From Symbiobacterium terraclitae (GTDB lineage Bacteria > Bacillota > Sulfobacillia > Symbiobacteriales > Symbiobacteriaceae), in assembly GCF_017874315.1 (NCBI RefSeq), contig NZ_JAGGLG010000001.1:233030-271792 (forward strand): a stretch of 38,763 nt of DNA. The letters are read 5' to 3'. The translations under genes and the position numbers were made by a program. Shown here piece after piece: positions 8,150-17,473 of this stretch (within the stretch, counting starts at the first letter, position 1; each line of letters opens with the position of its first letter). The notes below the pieces were generated by a model. The model ran no database searches. It was not told where the DNA came from and worked only from the letters and a program-made list of their open reading frames with translations.

Positions 8150-10442
8150 GCTGACTTCTCCCCTCCTGGGTGCCCGCCCGGGACCTCGTACGGCGGGTCC
8201 GCCCGGCCGTTCCCGCCCGCGACCCGCTCGGCCGCCGCGGCCGGTCCGGCGGGAACTCGAAGCCCACCTCCCCGCTCTCCTTCAGGACGAGGAAGGCGGC
8301 GAAGCTCCTGCCCGTGCGGGGCGAGGTGAAGCCCCTGATGAGCTGGCTCCGGCCGCGGGTGAGGATCTCCTCCGCCACGCTCCTGTCCACGACCTTGCCG
8401 CAGAGGTAGGCCGGGACCCGCAGGCTGCACCCCTCGCGCGCACAGGTCCAGCCCCGGCTTCCCTTGCGCACCGCCCCGCCGCAGCGGGGACAGGCCACTG
8501 CCAGCACGTCCGGCGCATCCCCCTCGTCCGGCGCGGCATCCGGCCCGGCCTCCGCGCCGTTCACCTGCACGCGCGCAGCACTCCCGCCCTCCGCCGGGAC
8601 GGGGCTGCCGCCAGGCGCCGACCGGACCTGCGCCACCACCTGGGCCGTGAGCTCCCGGATCTCCTGCATGAACCGCCCGGGGTCGTACTCCCCGGCCTGG
8701 ATCGCCGCGATGCGGCGCTCCCACTCGCCGGTCAGCTCTGGGCTGAGGAGCACCGCGGCGCCTGCGGCCTCCACCAGTTCCACCATGCGGCGCCCCTTGG
8801 GCGTGGGGAGCAGGGTCTTCTTCTCACTCCGGACGTATCCCACTTCCTTCAGCCGCTCGATGATCGCCGCCCGGGTGGCCGGGGTGCCCAGGCCGTGGCC
8901 CTTCATCGCCTCCCGGAGCGCTTCGTCCGTCACCTCGCGGCCGGCGTACTCCATCGCGGAAAGCAGCGTCGCCTCGGTGTACCGCCGCGGCGGCCGGGTG
9001 GTCCGCTCCCGGCTCTCCACCGCACCCACGGAGACGGGCTGGCCGTCCTCCAGCGGAGGCAGCACCTGCGGCGCGTCCTCCTCCTCCCCGGCCTCCGGAT
9101 CCCTGCGGCGGGAACGGACCGGCTCGGGCTCGACCCGCCGCCAGCCCGGGTCCAGCACCTGCCGCCCCCGGCTGCGGAACCGGTCGGGATAGGGCCCGAC
9201 CCGGGTGACCACCTCCTGCTCCAGGAAGCGGGCGTCGGGGTAGAACTGGGCCAGGAAGCGGCGGGCGATGAGGTCGTAGATCCTGGCCTCGGCCCCGGCC
9301 AGGCCCCGGGGCACGTCGGTGGTCGGGATGATCGCGTGGTGGTCGGTGACCCGGGCGTCGTCCACCACCCGGCGGTTGCCCCGGTGCACCCGCTTCACGT
9401 CAGCCTCGGCTGCGAGCGACGCCAGGTCGGGCAGGCCGCCCAGCGCCCGCACGACCCGCGGGAGCTCCGGTACCAGCGCGGCGGCCAGGTAGCGCGAGTC
9501 GGTGCGGGGGTAGGTGATGTGCTTCGCCTCGTAGAGGGCCTGAGCGGCCTTGAGCGTGGCCGCCGCCGTGAGCCCGTAGCGCCGGTTGGCCTCCCGCTGC
9601 AGGCTGGTCAGGTCGAAGAGCTGCGGCGGCCGCTCGGCGACGGGTTTCGCCTCGCAGGACTCCACGGCGCCCTGCGCCCCGTGCACCCGCTCCACGACGG
9701 CCTGCGCCGACTGGGCGTCCGGCAGCCGATCGCCCTCGGGTCGGAACCACTTGCCGGCATACCGCTGGCCGCCGGCCGTCACGAACTCGGCGATCACCTC
9801 CCAGTATGGCTCCGGACGGAAGGCCTCAATCTCCCGCTCCCGCCGGACCAGCATCGCCAGCGTGGGCGTCTGCACGCGGCCGGCGGAGAGCAGGTCGCCC
9901 CACTTCACGGTGAAGGCGCGGGTGGCGTTGATGCCCACCAGCCAGTCGCCCTCCGCCCGGCAGCGGGCCGACTGGTAGAGCCGGTCGTACTGCGCTTGGG
10001 GGCGCAGTTCGGCAAAGGCCTTCCGGATCGCCTCCGGCGTAAGGGCCGACACCCAGAGTCGCTGCACCGGGGCGCGGAGCCCCGCTGCCTGGCAGATGTA
10101 GCGGAAGATCAGCTCGCCCTCCCGGCCCGAGTCACAGGCGTTGATCAGGCGAGGTGCTTGCTTGCCGAGCCTGGCGAGCACCTGAAACTGCGCGCGGGTC
10201 CGCGGCAGCACCTTCAGGCGGAACGCATCGGGGATGATCGGCAGGGTGGCCATGGCCCAGCGCTTCCAGCGCGGATCGTACTCCTCCGGGGCCTGCAGCT
10301 CCACCAGGTGGCCGACGGCCCACGAGAGCAGGTAATCGGACGACTCCAGATAGCCCTCGCGCCGGCGGAAACCACCCAGCGCCTCGGCGATGGCCTGGGC
10401 GGCCGAGGGCTTCTCGGCGATGATCAACGGTTTGCCGGACAA
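8142..10442 (-). CDS. topB: DNA topoisomerase III (type IA)
   Basis: A type IA topoisomerase that passes single strands to relax or decatenate DNA. In 766 residues: Toprim domain from IIAEKPS (E10) to DSGREGE (104-110, metal ligands), the SAGRVQTPTL segment (187-196), and the active-site Tyr311 in ITYPRTDS. Near the C-terminus a CPRC-type zinc ribbon is followed by a topoisomerase C-terminal repeat (VLKESGEVGFEFPP). The start is a TTG, 9 bases after GAGGTGGG; no better start agrees with the conserved N-terminus. First gene of a run with fni, a membrane protein and an esterase. The rpsA terminator lies just upstream, so topB must have its own promoter within 10443-10542, where I see no clear -35/-10 pair. 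Confidence 0.95.
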   Translation of the reverse strand: MSGKPLIIAEKPSAAQAIAEALGGFRRREGYLESSDYLLSWAVGHLVELQAPEEYDPRWKRWAMATLPIIPDAFRLKVLPRTRAQFQVLARLGKQAPRLINACDSGREGELIFRYICQAAGLRAPVQRLWVSALTPEAIRKAFAELRPQAQYDRLYQSARCRAEGDWLVGINATRAFTVKWGDLLSAGRVQTPTLAMLVRREREIEAFRPEPYWEVIAEFVTAGGQRYAGKWFRPEGDRLPDAQSAQAVVERVHGAQGAVESCEAKPVAERPPQLFDLTSLQREANRRYGLTAAATLKAAQALYEAKHITYPRTDSRYLAAALVPELPRVVRALGGLPDLASLAAEADVKRVHRGNRRVVDDARVTDHHAIIPTTDVPRGLAGAEARIYDLIARRFLAQFYPDARFLEQEVVTRVGPYPDRFRSRGRQVLDPGWRRVEPEPVRSRRRDPEAGEEEDAPQVLPPLEDGQPVSVGAVESRERTTRPPRRYTEATLLSAMEYAGREVTDEALREAMKGHGLGTPATRAAIIERLKEVGYVRSEKKTLLPTPKGRRMVELVEAAGAAVLLSPELTGEWERRIAAIQAGEYDPGRFMQEIRELTAQVVAQVRSAPGGSPVPAEGGSAARVQVNGAEAGPDAAPDEGDAPDVLAVACPRCGGAVRKGSRGWTCAREGCSLRVPAYLCGKVVDRSVAEEILTRGRSQLIRGFTSPRTGRSFAAFLVLKESGEVGFEFPPDRPRRPSGSRAGTAGRTRRTRSRAGTQEGRSQHE

Positions 10443-10542
10443 GCTTTCCCACCTCAGAAACTATGTTCGCCTCCCCCCGGCCGAAGTCCTGCCTTGCTGG
10501 AACCCGCTTCCCTGATTCTGGATGTTCCCACCCCAGCCGCGC

Positions 10543-10576
10543 AAAAAGAGCCCGGCCCCCCGACGGGGGACCGGGC
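10543..10576 (-). terminator. Intrinsic terminator of rpsA
   Basis: On the minus strand a long GC stem (GCCCGG and CCCCC arms, 10550-10576) is followed by TTTTT (10543-10547). It lies 14 bases after the rpsA stop codon and is a strong rho-independent terminator that ends the cmk-plsC-rpsA transcript. Confidence 0.9.
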
Positions 10577-10589
10577 CCGGGTCACACGC

Positions 10590-11822
10590 TTACTCCTCGG
10601 CCTTCTCCTCAGCGGGGGACTCCGCGCCGGACTCGGCCTGAGCGGGGGCCTCAGCCTCCGCAGGAGTCTCGCTCTCGGTGGCCGCCACGTCCTCCAGGGG
10701 CGCCTCGCCCGTGAGCTCGTCCAGCGGGGTCACCTGGGCGGCAACCGCCTCGGCGGCCAGCTCCTCCTCAGCAGCACGCAGCGAGAGGCTGATCCGGCGG
10801 TTCTCGGCATCCACGCCGACGACCTTGACCTTCACCTGCTGGCCGATGGAGACGACCTCACCCGGGTTGTTGATCCGGCGGTCGGCCAGCTGGCTGATAT
10901 GGATCAGACCGTCAACGCCGGGCTCCAGCTCGACGAAGGCGCCGAACGTCGCCAGGCGGGCCACGGTGCCCTCGACGATGGAACCCTCGGGGTACCGCTC
11001 CGCCACGGACTCCCAGGGATCGGGCAGCACCTGCTTCAGGCCCAGCGAGACCTTGCCCTTCTCGCGGTCGAGCCGCAGGACCTTGACCTTGATCTGCTCG
11101 CCCTCCTTCAGGACCTGGGAGGGGTGCTTGATGCGGCCGTAGGACATCTCGGAGATGTGCAGCAGGCCGTCCACGCCACCGAGGTCGATGAAGGCGCCGA
11201 AATCGGTGAGGGACTTGACGGTGCCCTCCAGGACCGCGCCCTCCTCGACGGACTCCCAGAAGGCCTTCCGCCGGGCTTCACGCTCGGCCTCGATCACCTG
11301 CTTGCGGGAGAGGATGACGCGCCCCTTGTGCGGATCCAGCTCGATGATCTTCGCCCGGATCTTCTGGCCGACGAACTTGGACAGGTCGGCCACAAAGCCG
11401 CGGTCTACCTGCGACGCGGGCAGGAAGGCACGCAGTCCGAGATCCACGACCAGGCCGCCCTTGACGGCCTCGGTCACCTCGGCCTCGATGACCTCACCCG
11501 ACTCGAACTTCCGCTCGATCTCCGCCCAGGCCAGGCGCTCGTCGGCGCGGCGCTTGCTGATGCGCAGGCCGCCCTCGCCCTTGGCGTCGACGCTCAGGAC
11601 GACCACCTGCACCTCGTCGCCGACCTTGAGCCCGGCCTCCTCCGCGCTGCGCAGCGGGCGGTGGGACAGCTCGTTCAGCGGGATGATGCCCTCGGACTTG
11701 TACCCGACGTCCACCATGATCGAGTCCTCGCTCACGCGTACGACCTGCCCCGTGACCATCTCGCCCGGCTTGGGCACTCGCAGGGCAGCCTCCATTTCGG
11801 CGCGGGCTTGGGCTTCGTCCAT
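10590..11822 (-). CDS. rpsA: 30S ribosomal protein S1 (four S1 domains)
   Basis: Binds mRNA at the 30S subunit and helps initiation. With the ATG at 11822 the product has 410 residues and four S1 OB-fold repeats at about 18-86, 104-168, 189-258 and 276-345; the latter two show the well conserved FGAFIDLGGVDGLLHISEMS and FGAFVELEPGVDGLIHISQL types. An acidic Ala/Glu-rich tail of about 50 residues ends it. This is the short Firmicute form (Bacillus YpfD-like), not the six-repeat proteobacterial form. The ATG follows AGGGAG; a longer frame to 11924 lacks homology. The 173-bp gap to plsC holds AT-rich boxes but no clear promoter pair. Confidence 0.94.
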   Translation of the reverse strand: MDEAQARAEMEAALRVPKPGEMVTGQVVRVSEDSIMVDVGYKSEGIIPLNELSHRPLRSAEEAGLKVGDEVQVVVLSVDAKGEGGLRISKRRADERLAWAEIERKFESGEVIEAEVTEAVKGGLVVDLGLRAFLPASQVDRGFVADLSKFVGQKIRAKIIELDPHKGRVILSRKQVIEAEREARRKAFWESVEEGAVLEGTVKSLTDFGAFIDLGGVDGLLHISEMSYGRIKHPSQVLKEGEQIKVKVLRLDREKGKVSLGLKQVLPDPWESVAERYPEGSIVEGTVARLATFGAFVELEPGVDGLIHISQLADRRINNPGEVVSIGQQVKVKVVGVDAENRRISLSLRAAEEELAAEAVAAQVTPLDELTGEAPLEDVAATESETPAEAEAPAQAESGAESPAEEKAEE

Positions 11823-11995
11823 GGTCTCGTTCTCCCTACCCTGGTTGTCAAACTCCTGCACGATCGTAGACCTCCTCGATGGCTCGGAAACGGGTGCGGC
11901 ACCGGCGCGACCGACTCGAACCATACATTACCTTCCAGATTCGCATTATGATAACCGGCCCCGGGCGGCGGCTTACCCAAACCTGACTCCACCCT

Positions 11996-12616
11996 CTACG
12001 GCGATCCCCGGCCCTGGGCCCTGGGAAGGCCCGGCGGGTCCAGCAGGTGGCTGATGGCGTCTGCGATGGCCTCGCTGGCCTGCTCCAGCGTCGCGCCGTT
12101 CAGCTTGCTGTCGCGGAACCGCTCGAGATCGACCGGCGGCCCGAACCGGATGCGGACCGGGCTGAACAGCCGGTAGGTGGACGTGATGCCCACGGGGATG
12201 ACGGGCACACCCGACTTCAGGGCGATGTAGGCGGTGCCCGGCTCAGGTTTCTTCAGCTCGCCCGTGGGCGAACGGGTTCCCTCAGGGAAGATGCCGAAGC
12301 ACTTGCCCTCGGCGAGCAGGGAGAGGGCGTGTTTCAGCGAGGCCCGGTCGGCGCTGCCGCGCCTCACCGGAAAGGCGCCCAGCCCCCGGATGAGAAACCG
12401 CAGAAAGGCGGACCGGAACAGCTCCTCCTTGGCCATGAAGCAGACGGGCCGCGGGCTGGCGATGCCGATGATCAGAGGGTCCTGCGCGTTGATGTGGTTG
12501 CCACAGAGGATGACGCCGCCTGTGGCGGGGATGTTCTCCACCCCCTCCGCCTCGATGCGGTAGATGAGGTGGTAGAGCGTTCCCACCACGGCCTTGCCAA
12601 AACCGTAAAGCCACAT
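11996..12616 (-). CDS. plsC: 1-acyl-sn-glycerol-3-phosphate acyltransferase PlsC
   Basis: Acylates lysophosphatidic acid to phosphatidic acid, the second step of phospholipid synthesis. The 206-residue product carries the catalytic NHINAQD motif (H41, D46), MAKEELF (about 61-67), AFPVRRGS (about 81-88), the acceptor-binding FPEGTRS (110-116), and a VPVIPVGI-like segment further on. Length is typical. Its ATG lies 2 bases after the cmk stop codon, and its ribosome-binding site GGAGGG is inside the cmk coding end, so the two are translationally coupled. The cmk-plsC-rpsA order is common in Clostridia-like genomes. Confidence 0.94.
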   Translation of the reverse strand: MWLYGFGKAVVGTLYHLIYRIEAEGVENIPATGGVILCGNHINAQDPLIIGIASPRPVCFMAKEELFRSAFLRFLIRGLGAFPVRRGSADRASLKHALSLLAEGKCFGIFPEGTRSPTGELKKPEPGTAYIALKSGVPVIPVGITSTYRLFSPVRIRFGPPVDLERFRDSKLNGATLEQASEAIADAISHLLDPPGLPRAQGRGSP

Positions 12617-12618
12617 GG

Positions 12619-13305
12619 CTACGCCCTCCGGCAGTGGCCCAGGATTTCTGCGACGACCTCTTCAATCTCCTTGCCGGTGGTATCGATCACGATCGACTCC
12701 GGCAACTGCATCAGCGAGTGGGCACCCTTGTTCATATCTTGCTCATCCCGGCGGGCGATCTCGGCCTCCACCTGCCCGAGCTCGGCCTGGTGGCCCTCGG
12801 CGCGCAGCTGCAGCTGTCGCCGGCGGGCCCGCTCCTGCAGCGAGGCCGTGATGAAGAACTTCAGGTCGGCGTCCGGCAGCACGTAGGAGCCGATGTCCCG
12901 GCCGTCCATGACCACGCCGCCCGAGCGGGCCATCGCCCGCTGCTGCTCGATCATCAGGGCACGCAGCTCCGGGACGGCCGAGACCCGGGATACGATGGCG
13001 GAGACGGCGGGCGAGCGGATCTCGGCCGTGACGTCCTCCCCGTCCAGGAGAACCCGGTTGCCGCCGTCGGCCGTGCGCTCCAGCCGCACCTCCGTGGTCG
13101 CCCCCATGGCGGCGAGCGCCTCCCGGTCCGTCTCGGCGATCCCCAGGCGCAGAGCTTTCAGCGCCAGTGCCCGGTACATGGCGCCGGTGTCGACGTAGAG
13201 GTAGCCGAGCCGGCGCGCGACGATCTTCGCCAGCGTACTCTTGCCGGCGCCGGCAGGACCGTCCATGGCGATGACGAGTTCGCGGGGCCTGCTGGCCTCT
13301 GTCAA
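12619..13305 (-). CDS. cmk: Cytidylate kinase
   Basis: Phosphorylates CMP and dCMP to the diphosphates. The P-loop GPAGAGKS lies at residues 16-23, followed by YVDTGAMYRALALKALR, RSPAVSAIVSRVSA and the GGVVMDGRDIGSYVLPDADLK block that holds the nucleotide-binding Arg and Asp. I chose a TTG start at 13305, giving 228 residues (Bacillus Cmk has about 224), with GGAGTGG 9 bases upstream. The frame stays open to a GTG at 13383 (254 residues), but that start has no good ribosome-binding site, so the N-terminus is uncertain. First gene of cmk-plsC-rpsA, transcribed from the promoter at 13414-13442. Confidence 0.93.
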   Translation of the reverse strand: MTEASRPRELVIAMDGPAGAGKSTLAKIVARRLGYLYVDTGAMYRALALKALRLGIAETDREALAAMGATTEVRLERTADGGNRVLLDGEDVTAEIRSPAVSAIVSRVSAVPELRALMIEQQRAMARSGGVVMDGRDIGSYVLPDADLKFFITASLQERARRRQLQLRAEGHQAELGQVEAEIARRDEQDMNKGAHSLMQLPESIVIDTTGKEIEEVVAEILGHCRRA

Positions 13306-13413
13306 GGTACGATACCACTCCAATCGCCCGGTCGCCGGGATCCGGTCGGATCCGGCGCGGGCGCAACTCATTGCTATATGCACTTGTACATGGTGGCGGA
13401 GACTCCCTTCCTT

Positions 13414-13442
13414 AGATTAGCAGACCCGAATTGCTTCGTCAA
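13414..13442 (-). promoter_or_regulatory. Promoter of the cmk-plsC-rpsA operon
   Basis: On the minus strand TTGACG (13437-13442) and TAATCT (13414-13419) are separated by 17 bases, a good sigma-A match. The predicted transcript starts near 13407 and has a leader of about 100 bases before the TTG start of cmk. The terminator of the upstream small gene lies 24 bases before the -35. Confidence 0.75.
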
Positions 13443-13465
13443 ACTGGCACAGATCTACAGGAGTG

Positions 13466-13495
13466 CAAAAAGGGAGCGCCCCAGCGTGCGCTCCC
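13466..13495 (-). terminator. Intrinsic terminator after the small membrane-protein gene
   Basis: On the minus strand GGGAGCGC and GCGCTCCC (13472-13495) form an 8-bp stem followed by a T-run (13466-13471). It starts 10 bases after the stop codon of the gene at 13506-13754. Confidence 0.88.
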
Positions 13496-13505
13496 CTCTG
13501 CGTCC

Positions 13506-13754
13506 TTATTGGCCGGAACGCCGGATCCAGTCGCTGACCTCCTGGACGGGTACCCCCTCCAGCGCCGAAATCAGGCCGAACCGCCCCAGGCCCAGGGACT
13601 GGGCGAGGCCGAGGACGACCAGCCCGAGCACGACCAGCCGCATCAGGACCCGCTCCACCCGGTCCGCCAGGCTGCCGTGCCGGTCCTGAAAGGACTCGAT
13701 CGCCTCCCTCTCCGCCTCCGCCCGCCAATCCGTCCGCGCTGCCGGTCGGTCCAC
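13506..13754 (-). CDS. Small single-span membrane protein, YpfB (DUF5359)-like
   Basis: An 82-residue product with a charged N-terminal half (RAEAEREAIESFQDRHG), the segment VERVLMRLVVLGLVVLGLAQ as one membrane span, and a short polar tail. Small proteins of this layout (YpfB, DUF5359) lie next to cmk in Bacillus; position and the RVLxRLVxLxLxxLxLAQ pattern support the comparison, but the match is weak in sequence. Function unknown. The terminator immediately downstream shows it is a separate unit. The ATG follows GGAGGTGGCC. A longer frame overlapping it in another register is a shadow. Confidence 0.65.
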   Translation of the reverse strand: MDRPAARTDWRAEAEREAIESFQDRHGSLADRVERVLMRLVVLGLVVLGLAQSLGLGRFGLISALEGVPVQEVSDWIRRSGQ

Positions 13755-13803
13755 CCCTGGGCCACCTCCTGTCCACGCCTATCTTATGTGGAGGTAACCC
13801 TCA

Positions 13804-14614
13804 TTATGCGTCGCTCTCCTCCCCGCCATACAGGGCCGCACCGGGTTTTCGGCGCCATCCCGCACCCCGGGGTGCGGTGCGGAGGCCGGAGCGGCCGGGG
13901 ACGGCGGGGGCGGGCAGGTCGCGCAGCAGCGGCTCCAGCGCCGCCCGCACCGCCTCGGGGCCGAAGCCGCGCCGGGCGAGGTAACCGGCCAGCCGCCGCC
14001 CGGCCGTCAGGCGGTCCACCTGGCCCATTCGCCTCAGGCGGGCCGCAGCCACCGCACGGGCCTGCTCCACGGCCTCCTCCTCGCCCCGCTCCTCCTGAAC
14101 CACCGCCGCGGCTACAGCCCGGTCCACGCCCTTGCGGGCGAGGTCGGCCAGCAGCCGCCGGGCACCGAAGTCCGGGTGGGACCGCACGTAATTGGCCGCG
14201 AAGGCGCGGTCGTCGAGCCAGCCTGCGTCCGCCAGGCGCGCGACAACCCGCTCCACCGTCTCGGGCGGGTAGGTGCGGCCCAGCCGGCGGGCGAGCTCCC
14301 GCCGGGTCCGGGGCGCCGCAGCCAGCAGCCGCAGCCCGGCTTCCCAGGCCTGCTTCTCCAGGTCGAGGGCGTAAGCCTGCCAGAGCGCTTCCCCGTCCAC
14401 GTCCTGGCCCACCTTGAGGCGGCAGCGCAGGATGGTCTCCAGGTGGAGCCCCAGGACGAACTCGCCGTCGACGAAGAGCGAGCGCCGCTCGGGGTCGCGC
14501 TGCTCCTCGAGCGCGGTGATGCGGCCGGAGACGGCGCGCAGCGCCTCCGGGTCCACCGGCCTGCGCCCGGTCCCCTTACGCCGGCGGGGACCGGCGCTGC
14601 CGGTCCCCCTCTGG

Positions 14615-14622
<8 letters not shown>
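13804..14622 (-). CDS. recX: Recombination regulator RecX
   Basis: Binds RecA filaments and modulates their activity. The 272-residue product has the three-helix repeats of the family: a first repeat around [32 protein letters not shown], a second around [24 protein letters not shown], and [15 protein letters not shown] further on. The N-terminus carries a basic extension ([11 protein letters not shown]) and the C-terminus a loose Pro/Arg-rich tail, so it is longer than Escherichia coli RecX (166) but like Bacillus RecX (264). Its ATG overlaps the last 8 bases of recA, so translation is coupled. Confidence 0.92.
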
Positions 14623-15667
<1,045 letters not shown>

Positions 15668-15713
15668 TCGTCCCGAATCCTCCCAGCCAATATTTGCCAA
15701 ACCGCCTGCCTTC

Positions 15714-15742
15714 AGTATAGGCCACCCACCGCTGCCTGACAA
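15714..15742 (-). promoter_or_regulatory. Promoter of recA
   Basis: Minus-strand TTGTCA (15737-15742) and TATACT (15714-15719) with 17 bases between, five of six matches each. No Bacillus-type SOS box (GAAC-N4-GTTC) is visible in this gap. Confidence 0.8.
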
Positions 15743-15754
15743 GCCTGTGCGCGG

Positions 15755-16339
15755 CTACTCCCCGCGCATCAGTTCGGCCGCTGCCAGCACCGTGTACCGC
15801 GGGCCGGCCGGCATCAGGTCGCTGCGCATCAGGACCAGCCGCTCCACCGGCCACGACCCGTAGGAGACCGCCGGCGCCGCCAGGCACTCCTGCAGTGAGC
15901 GGGGGAGCACCGCCCCCCGGCGCACCCGCCCGAGGGTCAGGTGGGGAAGGAACGGCCGCGCCTCCCGGGCGAAGCCGCACGCCGCCAGTTCGTTTTCCAC
16001 CTTCCGGGCCAGGGCCACCAGCCGGTCACGCCCCTCGCCCGTCCCCGCCCACAGCACGGACGGGCGGGAAGGGCTGGGAAAGGCGCCGAGCCCCGCCACC
16101 TCCAGCCGGAAGGGGCGGGTGGCTGCCGCCGCGCGGCGCAGGGCGCCCGCAGCCACCTCGACGTCGGCGGGCCCGATCTCCCCGAAGAACCGCAGGGTGA
16201 AGTGGAACTGGTGCGAGGGCACCCACTTGACCTGATCTGCGTCGCGGCCCAGGGCCTGCCGCAGCCGCCCCTGCGCCCCCTCCAGCGCCCGCCGTACGGC
16301 CGGCGCCGGCACCTCCACCGCGGCAAAACACCGGATCAT
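15755..16339 (-). CDS. thpR: RNA 2',3'-cyclic phosphodiesterase ThpR (LigT-like)
   Basis: A 2H phosphoesterase that opens 2',3'-cyclic phosphate ends of RNA. The two catalytic HxT motifs are HFTL (H46, T48) and HLTL (H133, T135); in addition FFGEIG and a FLPHLTLGRVRR segment are typical. The 194-residue length fits the family. The chosen ATG at 16339 follows GGGGGATGG; an ATG two codons upstream is too close to that site. A longer frame to 16501 has no family similarity. It precedes recA, an order common in Firmicutes, where cinA is usually the next upstream gene; here cinA is about 7 kb away. Confidence 0.92.
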   Translation of the reverse strand: MIRCFAAVEVPAPAVRRALEGAQGRLRQALGRDADQVKWVPSHQFHFTLRFFGEIGPADVEVAAGALRRAAAATRPFRLEVAGLGAFPSPSRPSVLWAGTGEGRDRLVALARKVENELAACGFAREARPFLPHLTLGRVRRGAVLPRSLQECLAAPAVSYGSWPVERLVLMRSDLMPAGPRYTVLAAAELMRGE

Positions 16340-16551
16340 CGCCATCCCCCACGGATACGGGGAACTCCCCGCCAGTTCTCTGGTTCTCTTCGCAGGTTCG
16401 ACGCCCCGGGGCGTGATTCCTTCAGTCTGCGCACGAAAACCGGAACATCCGTTCGAAAACCCGCTTTGTGTGTGAATGGTATTCGACTGAACCTCTGCCA
16501 CCAGCGCTTCGTGTACAGGTAGAGAAACACTCTTACGGGAGAGATCGCTGT
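16340..16551. other. Divergent intergenic region, thpR / coiled-coil genes
   Basis: This 212-bp gap holds a direct repeat CGAAAACC at 16434-16441 and 16454-16461 (20-bp spacing, about two helical turns) and a small inverted repeat GGGGAACTCCCC near the thpR start. I see no clear sigma-A promoter for either side. The repeat could be a regulator site but there is no independent support. Confidence 0.3.
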
Positions 16552-16986
16552 ATGGAAGCGCCGCGCAGCCCGATCGGGGTCAACCCTGCCGACCTGGAGG
16601 CGGAGCTGGCGGCCCGCAAGGCCGCCCACCGCGCGCAGGTGGATATCCTGAAGGCCAGGCTGTCCGAGGCCGCAGGGCGTGCGGCCGAGCTGAGGCAGCG
16701 GCGCTACCGGCTCACGGCGGAGCGCGACCGGCTGGACGAGGAGATCCGCCAGGCGCTGGAGGCCTTCGCCCGATCGGAATCCGAGTTCGAGGCCCGCCGC
16801 CGGGAGGTGCTCGAGCGGCACCAACGGGAGCGCGCCGACCGCGAGGCGGCCCTGGCAGCGGCGCGCCGCGAGCGCGACAGCTGGATCGCCCTCGAGCGGC
16901 AGATCGCCGAGGGCATCCTGGCCGCGGTGGAGCCCTTCCTCCAGCTGCAGGCGTACCTGCGGGAGCAGGAAGGGGGCGAGGGCTGA
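16552..16986 (+). CDS. Coiled-coil protein of unknown function (first of pair)
   Basis: A 144-residue hydrophilic product that is almost wholly alpha-helical: heptad patterns run from about residue 12 to 110 (ADLEAELAARKAAHRAQV, RLTAERDRLDEEIRQALEAF, RERADREAALAAARRERD), followed by a short helical end (IAEGILAAVEPFLQLQAYL). No signal peptide, membrane span or enzymatic motif. The ATG at 16552 follows GGGAGAG. The next gene overlaps its stop by one base. The size and composition recall accessory coiled coils such as FliJ-like or DivIVA-like proteins, but there is no specific match. Confidence 0.7.
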   Translation: MEAPRSPIGVNPADLEAELAARKAAHRAQVDILKARLSEAAGRAAELRQRRYRLTAERDRLDEEIRQALEAFARSESEFEARRREVLERHQRERADREAALAAARRERDSWIALERQIAEGILAAVEPFLQLQAYLREQEGGEG

Positions 16987-17423
16987 TGCCGGATTCCGGC
17001 AACCGCCGGCTGCGGCGGACGCTCTGGGGAATCGCCCTGTCCGAGGCCCAGCGCCGGCTGCGGGAGCAGGAGGAACAGTCCGCCCTGGAGCTGCGCCAGC
17101 TCCGGGAGGCTATCGACCAGGTGAAGGCCGAGGAGGCGGATCTGCAGGCGCAGTGCGCGGCGCTGGAGGAGCAGGTGCGCGACGCCCGCACCCGGCTGGA
17201 GCAGCTCCGCACCGGGCTCGACCGCCACCAGGCGATGGCGCCCATCCAGGAGCTGGTGCTGGCGCGGGAGATCGCCGACCTGGAGGAGGAGCACGCCCGC
17301 CGCATGGCGGCGCTGCAGGCCGAGCAAGAGCGCATCCGGGCAGAGATCGCCGGGCGGCGCGCCTCTCTGCACCGGTGGGTCCAGAGCCTCCTGGCCTCCG
17401 TGGCCGAGCGGGGAACGCGTTAA
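16986..17423 (+). CDS. Coiled-coil protein of unknown function (second of pair)
   Basis: A 145-residue product, again nearly all helix and charged: LSEAQRRLREQEEQSALELR, LREAIDQVKAEEADLQAQCA, ALEEQVRDARTRLEQLRTGL and ADLEEEHARRMAALQAEQER are heptad-like. The ATG shares its A with the TGA of the previous gene, so the pair is translationally coupled and a hetero-oligomeric coiled coil is plausible. There is one Cys. No known family was recognised. Downstream there is a GC hairpin and then the convergent YciI-like gene. Confidence 0.7.
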   Translation: MPDSGNRRLRRTLWGIALSEAQRRLREQEEQSALELRQLREAIDQVKAEEADLQAQCAALEEQVRDARTRLEQLRTGLDRHQAMAPIQELVLAREIADLEEEHARRMAALQAEQERIRAEIAGRRASLHRWVQSLLASVAERGTR

Positions 17424-17452
17424 GGGGGCGGCACCCGCGGTTGCCGTCCCCC
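17424..17452. terminator. Hairpin between convergent genes
   Basis: GGGGGCGGC (17424-17432) pairs with GCCGTCCCC(C) (17443-17452), with one G-T pair, directly after the TAA of the coiled-coil pair. There is no T-tract. Probably a terminator for the plus-strand unit or for both directions. Confidence 0.45.
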
Positions 17453-17473
17453 TCACGCCCGTCTTCGGCCTCC

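Noticed and set aside
7920-11951. A 1343-codon open frame on the plus strand
   Set aside because: It is antisense to fni, topB and rpsA, all of which have full conserved domains. Long antisense frames are expected at this GC content; its protein is His/Arg/Pro-rich with no domain.
13305-13383. Longer cmk start (GTG at 13383)
   Set aside because: No suitable ribosome-binding site and the extra residues are not typical for Cmk; kept only as an alternative.
16345-16501. N-terminal extension of thpR
   Set aside because: The open frame continues, but family similarity begins at MIRCFAAVEVP and the ribosome-binding site is placed for 16339.
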